From assembly GCF_028649455.1 (NCBI RefSeq), contig NZ_JAQSIO010000001.1, forward strand, positions 682,001-746,000: a DNA stretch of 64,000 nucleotides. Direction: 5' to 3'. The position numbers and the translations under genes were made by a program. This document shows positions 41,803 through 52,854 of this stretch, piece by piece. Positions within the stretch are counted from its first letter, which is position 1, and the number at the start of each line of letters is the position of its first letter. Origin of the DNA: Curvibacter microcysteis (lineage in GTDB: Bacteria > Pseudomonadota > Gammaproteobacteria > Burkholderiales > Burkholderiaceae_C). Below the pieces are notes generated by a model that saw only the letters and a program-made list of their open reading frames with translations, did no database searches and was not told the DNA's origin.

Positions 41803-42558
41803 TCATAGCGCCGAACCCGCCGACGCCTGCTGGTCACGCCAAGCCCGTGCCTGTGAGAAGTGCCCACAACCGATGAAAGGGAGCGGCGGCCGCAAGGCCG
41901 ACAAGGGCGAGGGATGGTTGGCCGTCAGCACCAAGTGGCGCTCAGCATCGATCATGGGGCGCTTGCTCTGCGCGTGGGCACCCCAAAGCATGAAGACCAC
42001 CGGCCGCGGCCCTTGCGCCACGTGCTGGATGACTGCGTCCGTCAAACGCTCCCAACCCCGACCGGCGTGGCTGGCCGGCTGACCCTCCTCCACCGTCAGG
42101 CAGGTGTTGAGCAACAACACGCCTTGCCGGGCCCAGGACGCCAGGCTGCCTCCGGGCACGGGGAAGGCTGGAAAAGGAGTGCCCAGATCGCGTTGCAATT
42201 CTTTGAAAATATTGCGCAGCGAGGGTGGAACGGGCACGCCAGGCGCCACCGAAAAAGCCAAGCCTTCCGCCTGATGCCGTCCATGGTAAGGGTCTTGCCC
42301 CAGGATCACGACCCGAACCTGCTCGGGTGGCGTCAGTTGCAAGGCGCGCAGGGGCTGGGGCGGAAACACCACCGCGCCCTGGTCCAGACGCTGCTGCAAA
42401 AAGGCCAGCAAGCGCTTCCCTTCCGCCTGGGCAAAAAAGCCGGCCACCAAATCCGCCCAGGCGGGCGCGACAGGCCACTGGCTAGGGTCTGCATGGAGCA
42501 ACTGATCGGCCGCCGCTGCGGTCGACTCCAAACCCAGATCAGACGTCGGGCGTGACAT
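41803..42558 (-). CDS. ung: Uracil-DNA glycosylase
   Basis: A 251-residue family-1 glycosylase that removes uracil from DNA to start base excision repair. The water-activating motif GQDPYH is at 87-92 (D89) and the DNA-intercalating HPSPLS at 215-220; the uracil-binding region LLLNTCLTVEEGQPASH is also intact. The ATG at 42558 is preferred to a TTG two codons earlier. It follows trpC by 15 bp on the same strand, so it is probably transcribed from the trp operon. Confidence 0.97.
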   Translation of the reverse strand: MSRPTSDLGLESTAAAADQLLHADPSQWPVAPAWADLVAGFFAQAEGKRLLAFLQQRLDQGAVVFPPQPLRALQLTPPEQVRVVILGQDPYHGRHQAEGLAFSVAPGVPVPPSLRNIFKELQRDLGTPFPAFPVPGGSLASWARQGVLLLNTCLTVEEGQPASHAGRGWERLTDAVIQHVAQGPRPVVFMLWGAHAQSKRPMIDAERHLVLTANHPSPLSALRPPLPFIGCGHFSQARAWRDQQASAGSAL

Positions 42559-42573
42559 GATCAACGCCTCGGA

Positions 42574-43362
42574 TCAAGCGAACAAACGGGCCAGGGCCTC
42601 ACCCGGGTCTGGTGCCCGCATGAAAGCCTCGCCGACCAAAAAGGCGTGGACGTTGGCTTCGCGCATGCGGGCCACATCGGCCGGCGCCAGGATGCCCGAT
42701 TCGGTGACCAGCAAGCGGTCAGCCGGGACATCGGCCAGCATGCCCAGGGTGGTGTCCAGCGTCACTTCGAAGGTGCGCAGGTTGCGGTTGTTGATGCCTA
42801 CCAAGGGGGTCTTCAGGCGCAGGGCGCGCTCCAACTCGGCGCGGTCATGCACCTCGACCAGCACCGCCATGTCCAGGCTGCGGGCAATGGCCTCGAAGTC
42901 GGCCATTTGGGCGTCATCCAGACAGGCGGCGATCAGCAAAATCGCATCGGCACCCATGGCCCGGGCCTCGTAGACCTGGTAGGCGTCAATCAGGAAATCC
43001 TTGCGCAAGACCGGCAAGGCGCATGAGGCGCGGGCTTGCTTGAGAAAGTCCACGCTGCCCTGAAAAAACTGCTTGTCAGTCAGCACGGACAGGCAGGCCG
43101 CACCATGCTCGGCGTAGCTCTGGGCGATGTCGGCAGGGATGAAGTCAGCGCGAATCACGCCCTTGGAGGGGCTGGCCTTCTTGACCTCGGCAATCACAGC
43201 GGCTTGGCCTGCAGCGATCTTCTGGCGCAAAGCGCCGACGAAGTCGCGCGTGAGCACACGGCTCTCGGCGTCGGCCCGCATGGCCGCAAGCGGCACCTTC
43301 TTGAGGCTGGCGGCGAGTTCTTCGTGCTTCACAGCCACGATTTTGTTGAGGATGTCACTCAT
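42574..43362 (-). CDS. trpC: Indole-3-glycerol phosphate synthase
   Basis: A 262-residue TIM-barrel enzyme converting carboxyphenylaminodeoxyribulose phosphate to indole-3-glycerol phosphate in tryptophan synthesis. The active-site strands are visible: [16 protein letters not shown] (catalytic Lys), [52 protein letters not shown] and VTESGI. It is a stand-alone TrpC, not fused to TrpF. It is 130 bp downstream of trpD, a larger gap than elsewhere in the operon; that gap shows no gene. Confidence 0.97.
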   Translation of the reverse strand: MSDILNKIVAVKHEELAASLKKVPLAAMRADAESRVLTRDFVGALRQKIAAGQAAVIAEVKKASPSKGVIRADFIPADIAQSYAEHGAACLSVLTDKQFFQGSVDFLKQARASCALPVLRKDFLIDAYQVYEARAMGADAILLIAACLDDAQMADFEAIARSLDMAVLVEVHDRAELERALRLKTPLVGINNRNLRTFEVTLDTTLGMLADVPADRLLVTESGILAPADVARMREANVHAFLVGEAFMRAPDPGEALARLFA

Positions 43363-43492
43363 TTTGGGCGGGCTTCAGGAGCCATTTTCAAATCTTCAGA
43401 AACGCCTGGTTCGGGCCTCCAAGCCCCCACCAGGAACAGAACAGGCATACCCAGGGCAATCCAGCCGGCTGGTTCATGCCATGGGCTCATAC

Positions 43493-44545
43493 TCAAGCCT
43501 GGGTGGGGCTCAAGGATTGGCTGGCAGCCACCAAAGCCGACAGGCTTTGCTTGGCGGCGCCACTGGCCAAAGCCGCGCGGGCCAGCTTCACCCCATCGGC
43601 CATGCTGGGCGCGACGTTGGCAGCATAAAGCGCCACACCGGCGTTGAGCAGCACGATATCGCGAGCGGCGCGCACGGCAGGGTCCTCGCTGTTGTCCAGC
43701 ACGGCCAACAGCAAGTCGCGCGACTGCTCGGGCGTGTCCACCTTCAGCGCACGGTTGCTGGCCATGGGCAGATCAAAGTCTTCAGGGTGGATTTCGTACT
43801 CGCGCACCTGGCCGTTGTGCAACTCGCCCACCAGGGTGGCCGCGCCCAGACTGACCTCGTCCATGCCGTCTCGGCCATAGACGACCACCGCGTGCTCCGC
43901 CCCCAGGCGCTGCAAGGCACGCACTTGGATGCCCACCAGATCGGAGTGGAACACCCCCATCAGGATGTTGGGTGCACTCGCCGGGTTGGTCAGCGGGCCC
44001 AGGATGTTGAAGATGGTGCGCACGCCCAGCTCTTTGCGCACCGCCGCCACGTTCTTCATGGCCGGGTGGTGGTTGGGCGCGAACATGAAGCCGATGCCAG
44101 TTTGCTCGATGCAGCGCGAGATCGCCTCTGGCGGCAGGTTGATGTTGACGCCCAGGGCCTCCAGCACGTCCGCACTGCCCGACTTGCTGGACACACTGCG
44201 TCCACCGTGTTTGCTGACCTTGGCGCCCGCGGCAGCGGCCACAAACATCGAGCAGGTGCTGATGTTGAACGTGTGCGAGCCGTCGCCACCGGTGCCGACG
44301 ATGTCGACCAGGTGGGTCTTGTCAGCCACATGGACCTTGGTCGAGAACTCACGCATCACTTGGGCCGCGGCAGTGATTTCGCCAATGGTTTCCTTCTTGA
44401 CACGCAGACCGGTGATCAAGGCCGCCGTCATCACGGGCGACAGCTCGCCGCTCATGATCAAGCGCACGATCTTGAGCATCTCGTCGTGGAAGATCTCGCG
44501 GTGTTCGATGGTGCGCTGAAGCGCTTCCTGGGGGGTGATGGGCAT
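43493..44545 (-). CDS. trpD: Anthranilate phosphoribosyltransferase
   Basis: A 350-residue enzyme that joins anthranilate and phosphoribosyl pyrophosphate. The PRPP loop [17 protein letters not shown] and the [21 protein letters not shown] region are conserved, as is [13 protein letters not shown]. The ATG at 44545 has GGAG 8 bases upstream; codons to 44566 lie upstream of this site and are not conserved. It is separated from trpG by an intervening LysE-type exporter gene, leaving a 34-bp gap between exporter stop and trpD start. Confidence 0.97.
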   Translation of the reverse strand: MPITPQEALQRTIEHREIFHDEMLKIVRLIMSGELSPVMTAALITGLRVKKETIGEITAAAQVMREFSTKVHVADKTHLVDIVGTGGDGSHTFNISTCSMFVAAAAGAKVSKHGGRSVSSKSGSADVLEALGVNINLPPEAISRCIEQTGIGFMFAPNHHPAMKNVAAVRKELGVRTIFNILGPLTNPASAPNILMGVFHSDLVGIQVRALQRLGAEHAVVVYGRDGMDEVSLGAATLVGELHNGQVREYEIHPEDFDLPMASNRALKVDTPEQSRDLLLAVLDNSEDPAVRAARDIVLLNAGVALYAANVAPSMADGVKLARAALASGAAKQSLSALVAASQSLSPTQA

Positions 44546-44579
44546 GCAAATGTCTCCAGAGTTCAAGGGACCGACGCGC

Positions 44580-45236
44580 TCAAGGCACGGGCCGGTCCGA
44601 CAAAGCCAATTTCAAACCAAAGCCGATGAACAAAGCGCCAGCCACGCGGTCCAGCACCTGCAGGCGGTGCTGCACCACGTCCATGCGGCGCGCCATCCAG
44701 GTGGCCACCGCAGCCCAGCCGATGTTGATGGGAATCGCGTTCACATTGAACAAGGTGCCCAGCAGCACAAAAGCCAAGGCTTTGTTGTCGGTGCCGGGGG
44801 CGATGAATTGCGGCACAAAGGCCAGAAAAAACAAGGCCACCTTGGGGTTGAGCACATTGGTCCAAAAGCCGCCCAGGAACACCTTGCTCAGTGGCTCTGC
44901 CGCCCCCCCCTGCCCGACCGAGATCACCGGCGTCGAACCAGCCCCCGAGGCAGGTCGCGACAGCAGCATGCGCACACCCATCCACATCAGGTAGGCGGCC
45001 CCCACCCACTTGAGCACGGTGAACGCCGTGCCCGATGCCGACAGCAAGGCCCCAACGCCAATGGCGGCGGCCGCGATGTGCACAAAGCAGCCTGCTGTGA
45101 TTCCCAAACCCGCCACCACGCCGGCGCGCAGTCCGGACCTGAGCGAGTGGGACACGATGTAGAGCACATCGGGCCCCGGCGTCAGGTTGAGCAACCAACC
45201 CGCGGCCATGAACAGCCAGAGGGTTTGCCAGTCCAT
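44580..45236 (-). CDS. LysE/RhtB-family amino-acid exporter inside the trp operon
   Basis: A 218-residue inner-membrane protein with about six hydrophobic helices and the family signature [34 protein letters not shown]. LysE/RhtB proteins export amino acids or related compounds. Its ATG shares a base with the trpG stop (TGATG), so it is translated with trpG. That placement suggests export of tryptophan, anthranilate or another aromatic intermediate when the pathway overflows, which is an inference. A frame extending to 45644 is an artefact running into trpG. Confidence 0.9.
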   Translation of the reverse strand: MDWQTLWLFMAAGWLLNLTPGPDVLYIVSHSLRSGLRAGVVAGLGITAGCFVHIAAAAIGVGALLSASGTAFTVLKWVGAAYLMWMGVRMLLSRPASGAGSTPVISVGQGGAAEPLSKVFLGGFWTNVLNPKVALFFLAFVPQFIAPGTDNKALAFVLLGTLFNVNAIPINIGWAAVATWMARRMDVVQHRLQVLDRVAGALFIGFGLKLALSDRPVP

Positions 45237-45817
45237 CACGGACGCACCAGGAAGTTCTTCAGCATGGCGTGGCCGTGCTCGGTGAGGATGGACTCGGGGT
45301 GGAACTGCACGCCCTCGATGTCCAGCGAGCGGTGGCGCACGCCCATGATCTCGCCGTCCTCGGTCCAGGCGGTGACCTTCAGATCGGCCGGGCAGCTGCT
45401 GCGTTCGATGGCCAGCGAGTGGTAGCGGTTGACGGTGAACTGCTCGGGCAGGCCGGCAAACACGCCCTCTTGCGTGGTCGTGATGACGCTGGTCTTGCCG
45501 TGCATGAGTTGCTGGGCGCGGATGATCTTGCCCCCCAGGGCGGCGCCAATCGCCTGGTGACCCAGGCACACGCCCAGGATCGGCAGCTTGCCTGCAAAGT
45601 GCTGGATCGCCGCCACCGAGATGCCTGCCTCGGCGGGTGAGCACGGACCAGGCGAAATCACCAGGCGGTCGGGCGCGCGCGCCGCAATGCCTTCCAACGT
45701 GATCTCATCGTTGCGGAAGACCTCGACTTCCGCACCCAACTCACCAAAATACTGCACGATGTTGAAGGTGAACGAATCGTAGTTGTCCACCATGAGGAGT
45801 TTGATTTTTTGCGTCAT
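45236..45817 (-). CDS. trpG: Anthranilate synthase component II (glutamine amidotransferase)
   Basis: A 193-residue class I glutamine amidotransferase supplying ammonia to TrpE. The opening [20 protein letters not shown], the catalytic Cys in [10 protein letters not shown] and the HPES motif ([14 protein letters not shown]) with its catalytic His are present. The same subunit may also serve p-aminobenzoate synthesis in some bacteria. The ATG at 45817 has GGAG 8 bases upstream; a GTG at 45826 overlapping the trpE stop is possible. The LysE-type exporter is coupled downstream. Confidence 0.97.
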   Translation of the reverse strand: MTQKIKLLMVDNYDSFTFNIVQYFGELGAEVEVFRNDEITLEGIAARAPDRLVISPGPCSPAEAGISVAAIQHFAGKLPILGVCLGHQAIGAALGGKIIRAQQLMHGKTSVITTTQEGVFAGLPEQFTVNRYHSLAIERSSCPADLKVTAWTEDGEIMGVRHRSLDIEGVQFHPESILTEHGHAMLKNFLVRP

Positions 45818-45822
45818 GGCGT

Positions 45823-47334
45823 TCACTCCAGGCCTTCTTCAACGAGTTCAGCAGCGCGCAACAACGCGCGCGCCTTGTGTTCGGTTTCTCTCCATTCCAT
45901 CTCGGGCACCGAGTCCGCCACCACGCCGGCCGCCGCCTGCACATAGAGCATCTGGTCCTTGATGATGCCGGTGCGGATGGCAATGGCCACGTCCATGTCG
46001 CCGGCGTAGCTGATGTAGCCACAGGCGCCGCCGTACAGGCCGCGCTTGGTCGGCTCAAGCTGGTCGATCAGTTCCATGGCGTGCACCTTGGGGGCGCCGG
46101 TCAGAGTGCCGGCCGGGAAGGTGGCCTTGAGCACATCGATGGCGTCCATGCCGTCGAGCAGGGTCCCTTCGACATTACTCACGATGTGCATCACATGGCT
46201 GTAGCGCTCCACGGCGAAGGCCTCGGTCACCTTGACGCTGCCGGTCTTGGCGATGCGGCCGATGTCGTTGCGCGCCAGGTCGATCAGCATCACATGCTCG
46301 GCACGCTCCTTGGGGTCGTTGATCAGCTCGACTTCGGTGGCCTTGTCCTTGTCGGGCGTGGCGCCACGCGGGCGGGTGCCGGCCAGCGGGCGGATCGTCA
46401 CCTTCTGTTCCGCCACACCATCGACCTCGACGCGCTCCTGACGCACCAGGATCTCGGGCGAGGCCCCCACCACATGGAAATCCCCAAAGTGGTAGTAGTA
46501 CATGTAGGGCGAGGGGTTGAGCGAGCGCAGCGCGCGGTACAAGGACAGCGGGCTTTCGGTGTACCGCTTCTTGATGCGCTGACCCACCTGCACCTGCATG
46601 AAGTCACCCGCGGCGATCAGCTCCTTGGCGCGGTCGACCGCCGCCAGGTAGTCGGCCTTGGCAAAGTCGCGCTCGGCCGGATAGCTTTGCGTGGCCTTGA
46701 CCACCGGCGCGCTGACCGAGTACTTGAGCTGATCTTTCAAGTCACGCAGACGCTTCTTGGCATTGGCAAAGGCTTCAGGCGTGGCGGGATCGGCGTAGAC
46801 GATGAGGTAGAGCTTGCCCGACAGGTTGTCGATCACGGCCAACTCTTCGCACTGCAGCAGCAGGATGTCAGGGGTGCCCAAGGTGTCGGGCGGGCAGGTT
46901 TTCTCGAGCTTGCGCTCGACATAGCGCACCGCGTCGTAGCCAAAGTACCCGGCCAGGCCGCCGCAAAAACGCGGCAAGCCCGGGCGCAGGGCCACTTTGA
47001 AGCGCTTTTGGTAGCTGGCAATGAAGTCCAACGGGTTGCCCTGGGCGGTCTCAATGACCACGCCATCGCGCACCACCTCGGTCTTGGCCTGATCGCCAAA
47101 ACCGCTGGCCCGCACCAGGGTGCGCGCCGGCAGGCCGATGAAGCTGTAGCGACCAAAACGTTCACCGCCCACCACCGACTCCAGCAAGAAGCTGAGCTTG
47201 CCGCCGTCGCGTGAATGCGCCAGCTTCAGGTACAGGGACAGGGGGGTTTCCAGGTCGGCAAACGCCTCAGCGATGAGGGGAATGCGGTTGTAGCCCTGCA
47301 AGGCAAGGCTTTTGAATTCAAGTTCGGTGATCAC
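45823..47334 (-). CDS. trpE: Anthranilate synthase component I
   Basis: A 503-residue chorismate-using enzyme and first committed step of tryptophan synthesis. The N-terminal feedback-inhibition region has [18 protein letters not shown]. The C-terminal chorismate-binding domain has [40 protein letters not shown] and [18 protein letters not shown]. It starts at a GTG (47334) with GGAGG 9 bases upstream. A hairpin (47356-47386) precedes the ribosome-binding site. The gene order trpE-trpG-exporter-trpD-trpC-ung reads down the - strand. Confidence 0.97.
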   Translation of the reverse strand: MITELEFKSLALQGYNRIPLIAEAFADLETPLSLYLKLAHSRDGGKLSFLLESVVGGERFGRYSFIGLPARTLVRASGFGDQAKTEVVRDGVVIETAQGNPLDFIASYQKRFKVALRPGLPRFCGGLAGYFGYDAVRYVERKLEKTCPPDTLGTPDILLLQCEELAVIDNLSGKLYLIVYADPATPEAFANAKKRLRDLKDQLKYSVSAPVVKATQSYPAERDFAKADYLAAVDRAKELIAAGDFMQVQVGQRIKKRYTESPLSLYRALRSLNPSPYMYYYHFGDFHVVGASPEILVRQERVEVDGVAEQKVTIRPLAGTRPRGATPDKDKATEVELINDPKERAEHVMLIDLARNDIGRIAKTGSVKVTEAFAVERYSHVMHIVSNVEGTLLDGMDAIDVLKATFPAGTLTGAPKVHAMELIDQLEPTKRGLYGGACGYISYAGDMDVAIAIRTGIIKDQMLYVQAAAGVVADSVPEMEWRETEHKARALLRAAELVEEGLE

Positions 47335-47355
47335 GGCAAAGAGCCTCCAGCTCAG

Positions 47356-47386
47356 GCGGCACCGCAGTTCAAAGGAAAGGTGCCGC
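47356..47386 (-). promoter_or_regulatory. Hairpin in the trpE 5' leader
   Basis: The perfect 8-bp arms GCGGCACC and GGTGCCGC are separated by 15 bases and lie 22 bp before the trpE start codon. No T-run follows and no short leader peptide rich in Trp codons was found, so a classical attenuator is not supported. It may influence translation initiation. Confidence 0.35.
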
Positions 47387-47739
47387 GTTCATTCTCGAGA
47401 TGGACCCAGACAAAGGGCCCCCGGGCGCATGCCGGCGCTGCCCGGACATGCTGTCAGTGGTGCACGTGAACAGGCTTGCGCCAGGGCCAGGCTCCCCGGT
47501 CGCTGCAACCTGTGATGAAAGTGCGGTGAATGAACATTGGCGCCCAGTGTAGCAAACCTGGCCACCCCTGCGGCCGCCCTGATGCCAGGCCACCAGATGT
47601 GCCCCCTCACGACCCCTGGGCTGCAGGAGGGCCCATCGAAAACCCCCTTGTCAAACAGAAGACGACTAGCGCAGACTAAACAGTAACGCAAGACCCCAGG
47701 GCGCCACAAAACAATCTTTTCATCTGCCGCGATGGCTTT
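47387..47739. other. Intergenic region between divergent trpE and the chalcone isomerase-like gene
   Basis: About 350 bp with no convincing gene. Frames here are short and lack ribosome-binding sites. It must hold the two divergent promoters, but none stands out clearly by eye. Confidence 0.4.
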
Positions 47740-48336
47740 ATGACCCCTCTTCGTTTTTTTTGTTGTCTGCCCCTGAGCATCCTGCTGTGCTTGCCCCTGA
47801 GGGGGCAAGGCGCCCCTGTCACGCTGCAAGGCGTGCATTTCAAGGACCCGCTTGAGCTCAATGGGAGCGCGCTTCAGCTCAATGGCGCAGGTGTTCGCTA
47901 CAAAGCCGTTTTCAAGGTCTACGCCATGGGCCTTTACTTGGGGCACAAAGCCCAGACGGCAGATGCCGTTCTGGCCACAGCCGGCCCCAAACGCATCAGC
48001 ATCACGATGCTGCGCGACATCGATGCCAATGAGCTGGGCAAGTTGTTCACGCGTGGCGTTGAAGACAATGCCCCCAAAGGTGAGATGTCCCGGCTGGTGC
48101 CCGGACTGATCCGCATGGGTGAGGTGTTTGCCGAGTTGAAGAAACTCCAGGCGGGCGACAACTTCACCATCGACTGGCTGCCCGACACAGGCACGGTGCT
48201 GACCGTGCGGGGCCAGGTGCAGGGCGCCCCCTTTCGTGAGGCAGAATTCTTCAACGCCCTGCTGCGCATCTGGCTGGGTCCGGCGCCGGCAGACGGCAAG
48301 CTCAAAGACGCCTTGCTGGGCAAGGATGGAAACTGA
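47740..48336 (+). CDS. Secreted chalcone isomerase-like protein
   Basis: A 198-residue protein with a signal peptide (FFCCLPLSILLCLPLRGQGA) and a chalcone isomerase fold: GVRYKAVFKVYAMGLYLGHKA, PKRISITMLRDIDANELGKLFTRGVEDN and FTIDWLPDTGTVLTVRG. Bacterial members are usually periplasmic, lack true flavonoid isomerase activity and are related to fatty-acid-binding forms of the fold; their role is unknown. It stands divergent from trpE and 116 bp upstream of the chemoreceptor genes. Confidence 0.85.
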   Translation: MTPLRFFCCLPLSILLCLPLRGQGAPVTLQGVHFKDPLELNGSALQLNGAGVRYKAVFKVYAMGLYLGHKAQTADAVLATAGPKRISITMLRDIDANELGKLFTRGVEDNAPKGEMSRLVPGLIRMGEVFAELKKLQAGDNFTIDWLPDTGTVLTVRGQVQGAPFREAEFFNALLRIWLGPAPADGKLKDALLGKDGN

Positions 48337-48452
48337 GGCATGTCAAAGTCACCCGTCTTAGCGCCGTGCAAGATCACCGGCGCCCGTGTTCAGCCCCCTG
48401 ATGCCGTCGCCCCTTTTGCCTTGTTCCCGACCTTATTGAGCCAACCCCACCC

Positions 48453-50117
48453 ATGAACTTCAACCAGATCAAAATTGGATACCGCCTGGCCACCGCCTTT
48501 GCGGTCATCCTGGTGATCACCGTGCTGGTCGCGGTGATCGGCGTGCAACGCATTGGGGTATTGCAGGAGGCTTCTGAGCGCGTGGCCACCGTGGACCTGG
48601 AACAGCAAGCCCTGGTCAACGACTGGGCGACCGACATACGGGTGAACTGGGTGCGTACCGAAGCGCAACTGCGCGGTGTCGACGTGGTGTACATCGAACG
48701 CCTGAAAAAAGACATCGAGGCCACCTCCGTGGGCACTGCCAAAAAGATCAAGCGCCTGGAAGAGCTGATGCAGGATGACAGCAGCAAGGCCGTGATGGAA
48801 GACATTGGCAAGGTGCGCGACGCCTACCGAATCAAGCGCGCTGAGCTGCAGAAGCTCCAATCCATGGGCGAAGACATCAGCGCCATGATCGACAGCCAGT
48901 TGCGCCCCATGGCCGATGCCTACCTCAAAGTGCTCGATGGCTTGCACCAACGCATGACCGAGCAACTGGCCCAGAGCATGGACAAAAACAAAGCCTTGAG
49001 CACGCTCAGTCGCACCCTTCTGTTGGGCGCAGCCGCCGTGGCCGTGGCCCTGGGCGCTTTTCTGGCCTGGGCGGTCACGCGCTCCATCACCCGCCCCGTG
49101 CAAGAAGCGGTGGACGCCGCCACCGCGATCGCCCATGGCGATTTATCGGTTCACATCGCCACTGGCGGACAAGATGAAACCGGCCAACTGCTCCATGCCC
49201 TGAGCGAAATGCAGCAACGCCTGGCCGCCCTGGTGGGCGAAGTGCGCCAAAACGCCGACGGCGTGGCCACCGCGAGCGCCGAAATCGCCCAAGGCAACAA
49301 CGACCTGTCCGCCCGCACCGAGCAGCAGGCTTCTGCACTCGAAGAGACCGCCGCATCGATGGAAGAGCTGGGCTCCACCGTCAAGCAAAACGCGGACAAC
49401 GCGCGCTCCGCCAACCAGCTGGCGTTGAACGCCTCCAACGTCGCCACCCAGGGCGGCGAAGTGGTGGCCGAGGTGGTCAGCACCATGAAGGGCATCAACG
49501 ACAGCTCACGCAAGATCGCCGACATCATCGGCGTGATCGATGGCATCGCCTTCCAGACCAACATCCTGGCCCTGAATGCAGCCGTGGAAGCCGCCCGCGC
49601 CGGTGAACAAGGCCGGGGTTTCGCGGTGGTGGCCAGCGAGGTGCGCAGCCTGGCTGGGCGCAGCGCCGAAGCAGCGCGGGAGATCAAGACCCTGATCGGT
49701 GCCAGCGTGGAGCGGGTCGAACAAGGCACCGCCCTGGTGGACCGGGCGGGGACCACCATGACCGAGGTGGTGAGCGCCATCCGGCGCGTGACCGACATCA
49801 TGGGCGAGATCAGCGCGGCCAGTTCCGAGCAAAGCGCGGGTGTGTCGCAAGTGGGCGAGGCGGTCACGCAGATGGACCAGGCCACGCAGCAAAACGCGGC
49901 CTTGGTGGAGCAGTCGGCGGCCGCCGCCGCCAGCCTGCGCACCCAAGCGGGCCAGTTGGTCGAGGCGGTGTCGGCCTTCACCCTGGGCGCGTCCAGCGCG
50001 GGTCGGTCCGTGGAGGTGAGCGCCCGCCGTGCCACCCGCTCCGGCATCCCGCCCAGCCCGCCGTACGAAGGTCCGGAGCGTCGAGCCCCCAGCAGCAGCG
50101 ACCGCCGCCACGCCTGA
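48453..50117 (+). CDS. Methyl-accepting chemotaxis protein (first of a tandem pair)
   Basis: A 554-residue inner-membrane chemoreceptor. TM1 is at about 10-32, a four-helix-bundle-type periplasmic domain at about 33-188, TM2 ([21 protein letters not shown]) follows and HAMP runs to about 265. The cytoplasmic coiled coil has the conserved hairpin tip [44 protein letters not shown]. The C-terminus ends SSDRRHA with no CheR-tethering pentapeptide, although a shared PYEGPERR tail precedes it. It is followed by a closely related receptor gene 144 bp downstream, suggesting duplication. Confidence 0.95.
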   Translation: MNFNQIKIGYRLATAFAVILVITVLVAVIGVQRIGVLQEASERVATVDLEQQALVNDWATDIRVNWVRTEAQLRGVDVVYIERLKKDIEATSVGTAKKIKRLEELMQDDSSKAVMEDIGKVRDAYRIKRAELQKLQSMGEDISAMIDSQLRPMADAYLKVLDGLHQRMTEQLAQSMDKNKALSTLSRTLLLGAAAVAVALGAFLAWAVTRSITRPVQEAVDAATAIAHGDLSVHIATGGQDETGQLLHALSEMQQRLAALVGEVRQNADGVATASAEIAQGNNDLSARTEQQASALEETAASMEELGSTVKQNADNARSANQLALNASNVATQGGEVVAEVVSTMKGINDSSRKIADIIGVIDGIAFQTNILALNAAVEAARAGEQGRGFAVVASEVRSLAGRSAEAAREIKTLIGASVERVEQGTALVDRAGTTMTEVVSAIRRVTDIMGEISAASSEQSAGVSQVGEAVTQMDQATQQNAALVEQSAAAAASLRTQAGQLVEAVSAFTLGASSAGRSVEVSARRATRSGIPPSPPYEGPERRAPSSSDRRHA

Positions 50118-50261
50118 AGCACCTCGCCTGCGGCGCGGGCGCCAGCGCCGCAGGCCATGTCGCGGCGCCTTGTCCCAAAATGCCACTTGGAGTCTGTAGG
50201 GATAAAAGGTTACATTTCGCTTCAAGAGTCCAGCTCGCTCGCTGGAACGAGGGGAGCGTCG

Positions 50262-51983
50262 ATGCGTTTGACTGACTTGAAACTCGGATTCCGACTGGGC
50301 CTGGCCTTTGGTGTGATGCTTTTGCTGGTGGGGCTGGTCACCGCACTGGGCATGAGCCGCATTCAGGTTCTGAAAACGTCCAACACCCAACTGGCGACCG
50401 TCGAGCTGACGCGGCAAAAACTGGTTCAAGAGTGGCTCAACGACACGCAAATGAACTGGCTGCGCACCGAGGCCAGCTTCAAAGCCGACAACAAGGCCTA
50501 CCTGGAGCAACTCCAGCGTGATACGCAAACCGTGGTGGGACTGCAAACGCAGCGCATCGAAGCGGTGAAAAGCCAGCTGGTGGGCGCCGATGAGCAACAG
50601 CGCTACGAAAAAGCCCTGAGCCGCCGCAAGGACTACCAAAGCACTCGAAACGACCTGCGCCAACGCCAGCAGGCCGGCGAAGAAGTCGCCGCCTTGGTGG
50701 ACTCCCGATTGCGCAGTGACTTCCAGGCCTACGAGGCCGAGATCCAGCAACTCAAATCGATGCTGGACGGCAGTCTCCAGAGCGAGTTGAGCCGCACCTT
50801 GCAACAAGCCGACACCAGCCTCTATGGCCTGGCCACAGGCGCCCTGGTGTCCGTCATGGCCAGCATGCTGCTGGCGTGGATCATCACCCGCTCGGTGACC
50901 CAACCGGTGGGGCAGGCGGTGATGCTGGCCACCGCCATTTCACAGGGCGACCTGTCGAGCCAGCCAATGAGCAGCGGTCGCGACGAAACTGGGCAATTGC
51001 TGCAAGTGCTGGGCGGGATGCAGGCACGCTTGGCCAGTTTGGTCAGTGAGGTGCGAAGCAATGCCCAGAGCGTGGCCGAGACCAGCGCCGAGATGGCGCA
51101 GGGCAACCATGACCTGTCAGCGCGCACCGAGCAGCAGGCCTCCGCGTTGGAGGAAACCGCCGCTTCCATGGAGGAGTTGGAGTCCACCGTGAAGACCAAT
51201 GCCGACAGTGCCCGCAACGCCAACCAATTGGCGCAGCAGGCCTCGCAGGTGGCGGCACAAGGGGGGGAGGTGGTGGCCGAGGTGGTGGAGACCATGAAAG
51301 GCATCAACGACAGCTCGCGCAAGATCGCGGACATCATCGGCGTCATTGACAGCATTGCCTTCCAAACCAACATCCTGGCCCTGAACGCGGCCGTGGAAGC
51401 GGCCCGCGCCGGGGAACAGGGTCGCGGGTTTGCAGTGGTGGCGGCCGAAGTGCGCTCGCTGGCCCAGCGCAGTGCAGAAGCAGCCAAGGAAATCAAAGCA
51501 CTGATCCACGCCAGCGTGGAGCGGGTCGAGCGGGGCTCCAATTTGGTCGACCGAGCGGGTCACACCATGAGCGAAGTGGTGCAGGCGATCCAACGCGTGA
51601 CGGTCATCGTGGCTGAGATCAGCACCGCCAGCTCGGAACAAAGCGAAGGCCTGTCCCAAGTCGGAGAGGCTGTGGTGCAGATGGACCACAGCACCCAGCA
51701 AAACGCCGCCTTGGTGGAGCAATCGGCCGCCGCCGCCGCCAGCCTGCGCCAACAATCCCAGCAACTGGTGGACGCCGTCGCGGTGTTCAAGCTCGGTGCG
51801 AAGGCCTTGCCCACCGTGGAGGTCAAGGCACAGCGGGCCACCCGCTCGCCGCAGCCCCCGGCCACGCCCTATGCCGGTCCGGAGCGCCGCCAAACAGCCA
51901 GCGCCAGCGCCAAAACCAGCACACCGCCGCCGCGCCCGGCATCTCCCAGCGCGAGTTCAGAACAGGACTGGACCTCGTTCTAA
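50262..51983 (+). CDS. Methyl-accepting chemotaxis protein with CheR-binding pentapeptide
   Basis: A 573-residue chemoreceptor with the same plan as its upstream neighbour: TM1 near residue 10-32, periplasmic four-helix region, TM2 around 188-210, HAMP, and signalling tip [29 protein letters not shown]. It shares the tail motif PYAGPERR but then continues into a flexible linker ending DWTSF. That fits the xWxxF pentapeptide that tethers the methyltransferase CheR, so this receptor can probably recruit CheR also for its shorter neighbour. The ATG at 50262 follows GGGGAG. The ligand is unknown. Confidence 0.95.
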   Translation: MRLTDLKLGFRLGLAFGVMLLLVGLVTALGMSRIQVLKTSNTQLATVELTRQKLVQEWLNDTQMNWLRTEASFKADNKAYLEQLQRDTQTVVGLQTQRIEAVKSQLVGADEQQRYEKALSRRKDYQSTRNDLRQRQQAGEEVAALVDSRLRSDFQAYEAEIQQLKSMLDGSLQSELSRTLQQADTSLYGLATGALVSVMASMLLAWIITRSVTQPVGQAVMLATAISQGDLSSQPMSSGRDETGQLLQVLGGMQARLASLVSEVRSNAQSVAETSAEMAQGNHDLSARTEQQASALEETAASMEELESTVKTNADSARNANQLAQQASQVAAQGGEVVAEVVETMKGINDSSRKIADIIGVIDSIAFQTNILALNAAVEAARAGEQGRGFAVVAAEVRSLAQRSAEAAKEIKALIHASVERVERGSNLVDRAGHTMSEVVQAIQRVTVIVAEISTASSEQSEGLSQVGEAVVQMDHSTQQNAALVEQSAAAAASLRQQSQQLVDAVAVFKLGAKALPTVEVKAQRATRSPQPPATPYAGPERRQTASASAKTSTPPPRPASPSASSEQDWTSF

Positions 51984-52000
51984 GGGCAGCCGCCCTGCCC
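51984..52000. terminator. Small hairpin between convergent chemoreceptor and gph genes
   Basis: The GGGCAG/CTGCCC arms have a 5-base loop, directly after the chemoreceptor stop and 6 bp from the gph stop. No T-run is present, so it is only a possible terminator. Confidence 0.4.
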
Positions 52001-52005
52001 AAGGC

Positions 52006-52716
52006 TCAGGCCAATTCAGCCAGAGAGTCCAAAAACGCGTCGGCAGCCACCGCCCGGATGGGCTGGCCATGGTTGTAGCCATAGGTCACCAGCCAGACCG
52101 GGCAACCCGCGGCATGCGCAGCCTGGGCATCGTTGCTGGAATCCCCCACCATCACGGTGCGCGCCGGGACCGTGCCCAGCGCGGCGCAAGTGCCCAGCAG
52201 CGGCTGCGGATCGGGCTTTTTGCGCTCAAAAGAGTCACCACCAAAGACGTGGCTGAAGTAAGTGATCAAGCCCTTGGCCTCCAACAAAGGTCTGGCAAAG
52301 GCCAAGGGCTTGTTGGTCAGGCAGGCCAGGGCCAGTCCCCGGTGACGCAAGGCCTCCAGGCCCTGCACGACACCCGGGTAAACGGTGGCGAACTGACCGT
52401 TGATGTCCAGGTAATGGGCTTGGTAGCGTGTCCAGGCCGCAGGAAACAAAGCCTCGACCCGCTCGGTCAGGCCGGCCTCTTGCAGGCCTTGGGAACGACT
52501 CAAGACCTGGCCCAGCACCGTGCGCAGCAGGTGTTCGGAGCCCTTGCCGACCATGTTGACAATCAGCTCAGGTGCGATGGAGGGCAGGGACAAGTCGGCC
52601 AGCATGCGATTCAGGGCCTGGGCAAAATCGCCCAGGGTGTCCACCATGGTGCCGTCGAGGTCCAGGATCACGGCATCCAAAGGCAAGGGGGTCAGGGAGA
52701 GGGCGTTGGGCTGCAT
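52006..52716 (-). CDS. gph: Phosphoglycolate phosphatase (HAD superfamily)
   Basis: A 236-residue hydrolase that removes phosphoglycolate produced by DNA repair or oxygenase side reactions. The HAD motif I DLDGTMVDT holds nucleophile D19 and D21. Motif II (CLTNKP), the Lys of motif III (RKKPDPQPLL) and motif IV (MVGDSSNDAQAA) are present. The ATG at 52716 (MQPNALSLTPLPLDAVILDLDG) is chosen; the frame continues upstream to 53217 but only as the antisense of arsC. Genes gph and rpe are often linked in proteobacteria, and both occur here about 600 bp apart. Confidence 0.93.
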   Translation of the reverse strand: MQPNALSLTPLPLDAVILDLDGTMVDTLGDFAQALNRMLADLSLPSIAPELIVNMVGKGSEHLLRTVLGQVLSRSQGLQEAGLTERVEALFPAAWTRYQAHYLDINGQFATVYPGVVQGLEALRHRGLALACLTNKPLAFARPLLEAKGLITYFSHVFGGDSFERKKPDPQPLLGTCAALGTVPARTVMVGDSSNDAQAAHAAGCPVWLVTYGYNHGQPIRAVAADAFLDSLAELA

Positions 52717-52854
52717 GGCGTCAAGAATTGAAAGAGGCCCCGATTCTGGCAGCAGCCAGGTCAACCCACACTCGCCGCAAAATAGCGCTTTGCGCTTGGC
52801 AGTGCGCCCCACCCTTCTCTTGTCAACAGGCCCGTCCATGGGCCCAGAGCCCCC

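Noticed and set aside
47335-47739. Classical trp attenuator with a Trp-rich leader peptide
   Set aside because: A hairpin exists near trpE, but no short reading frame with tandem Trp codons and no T-run terminator were found.
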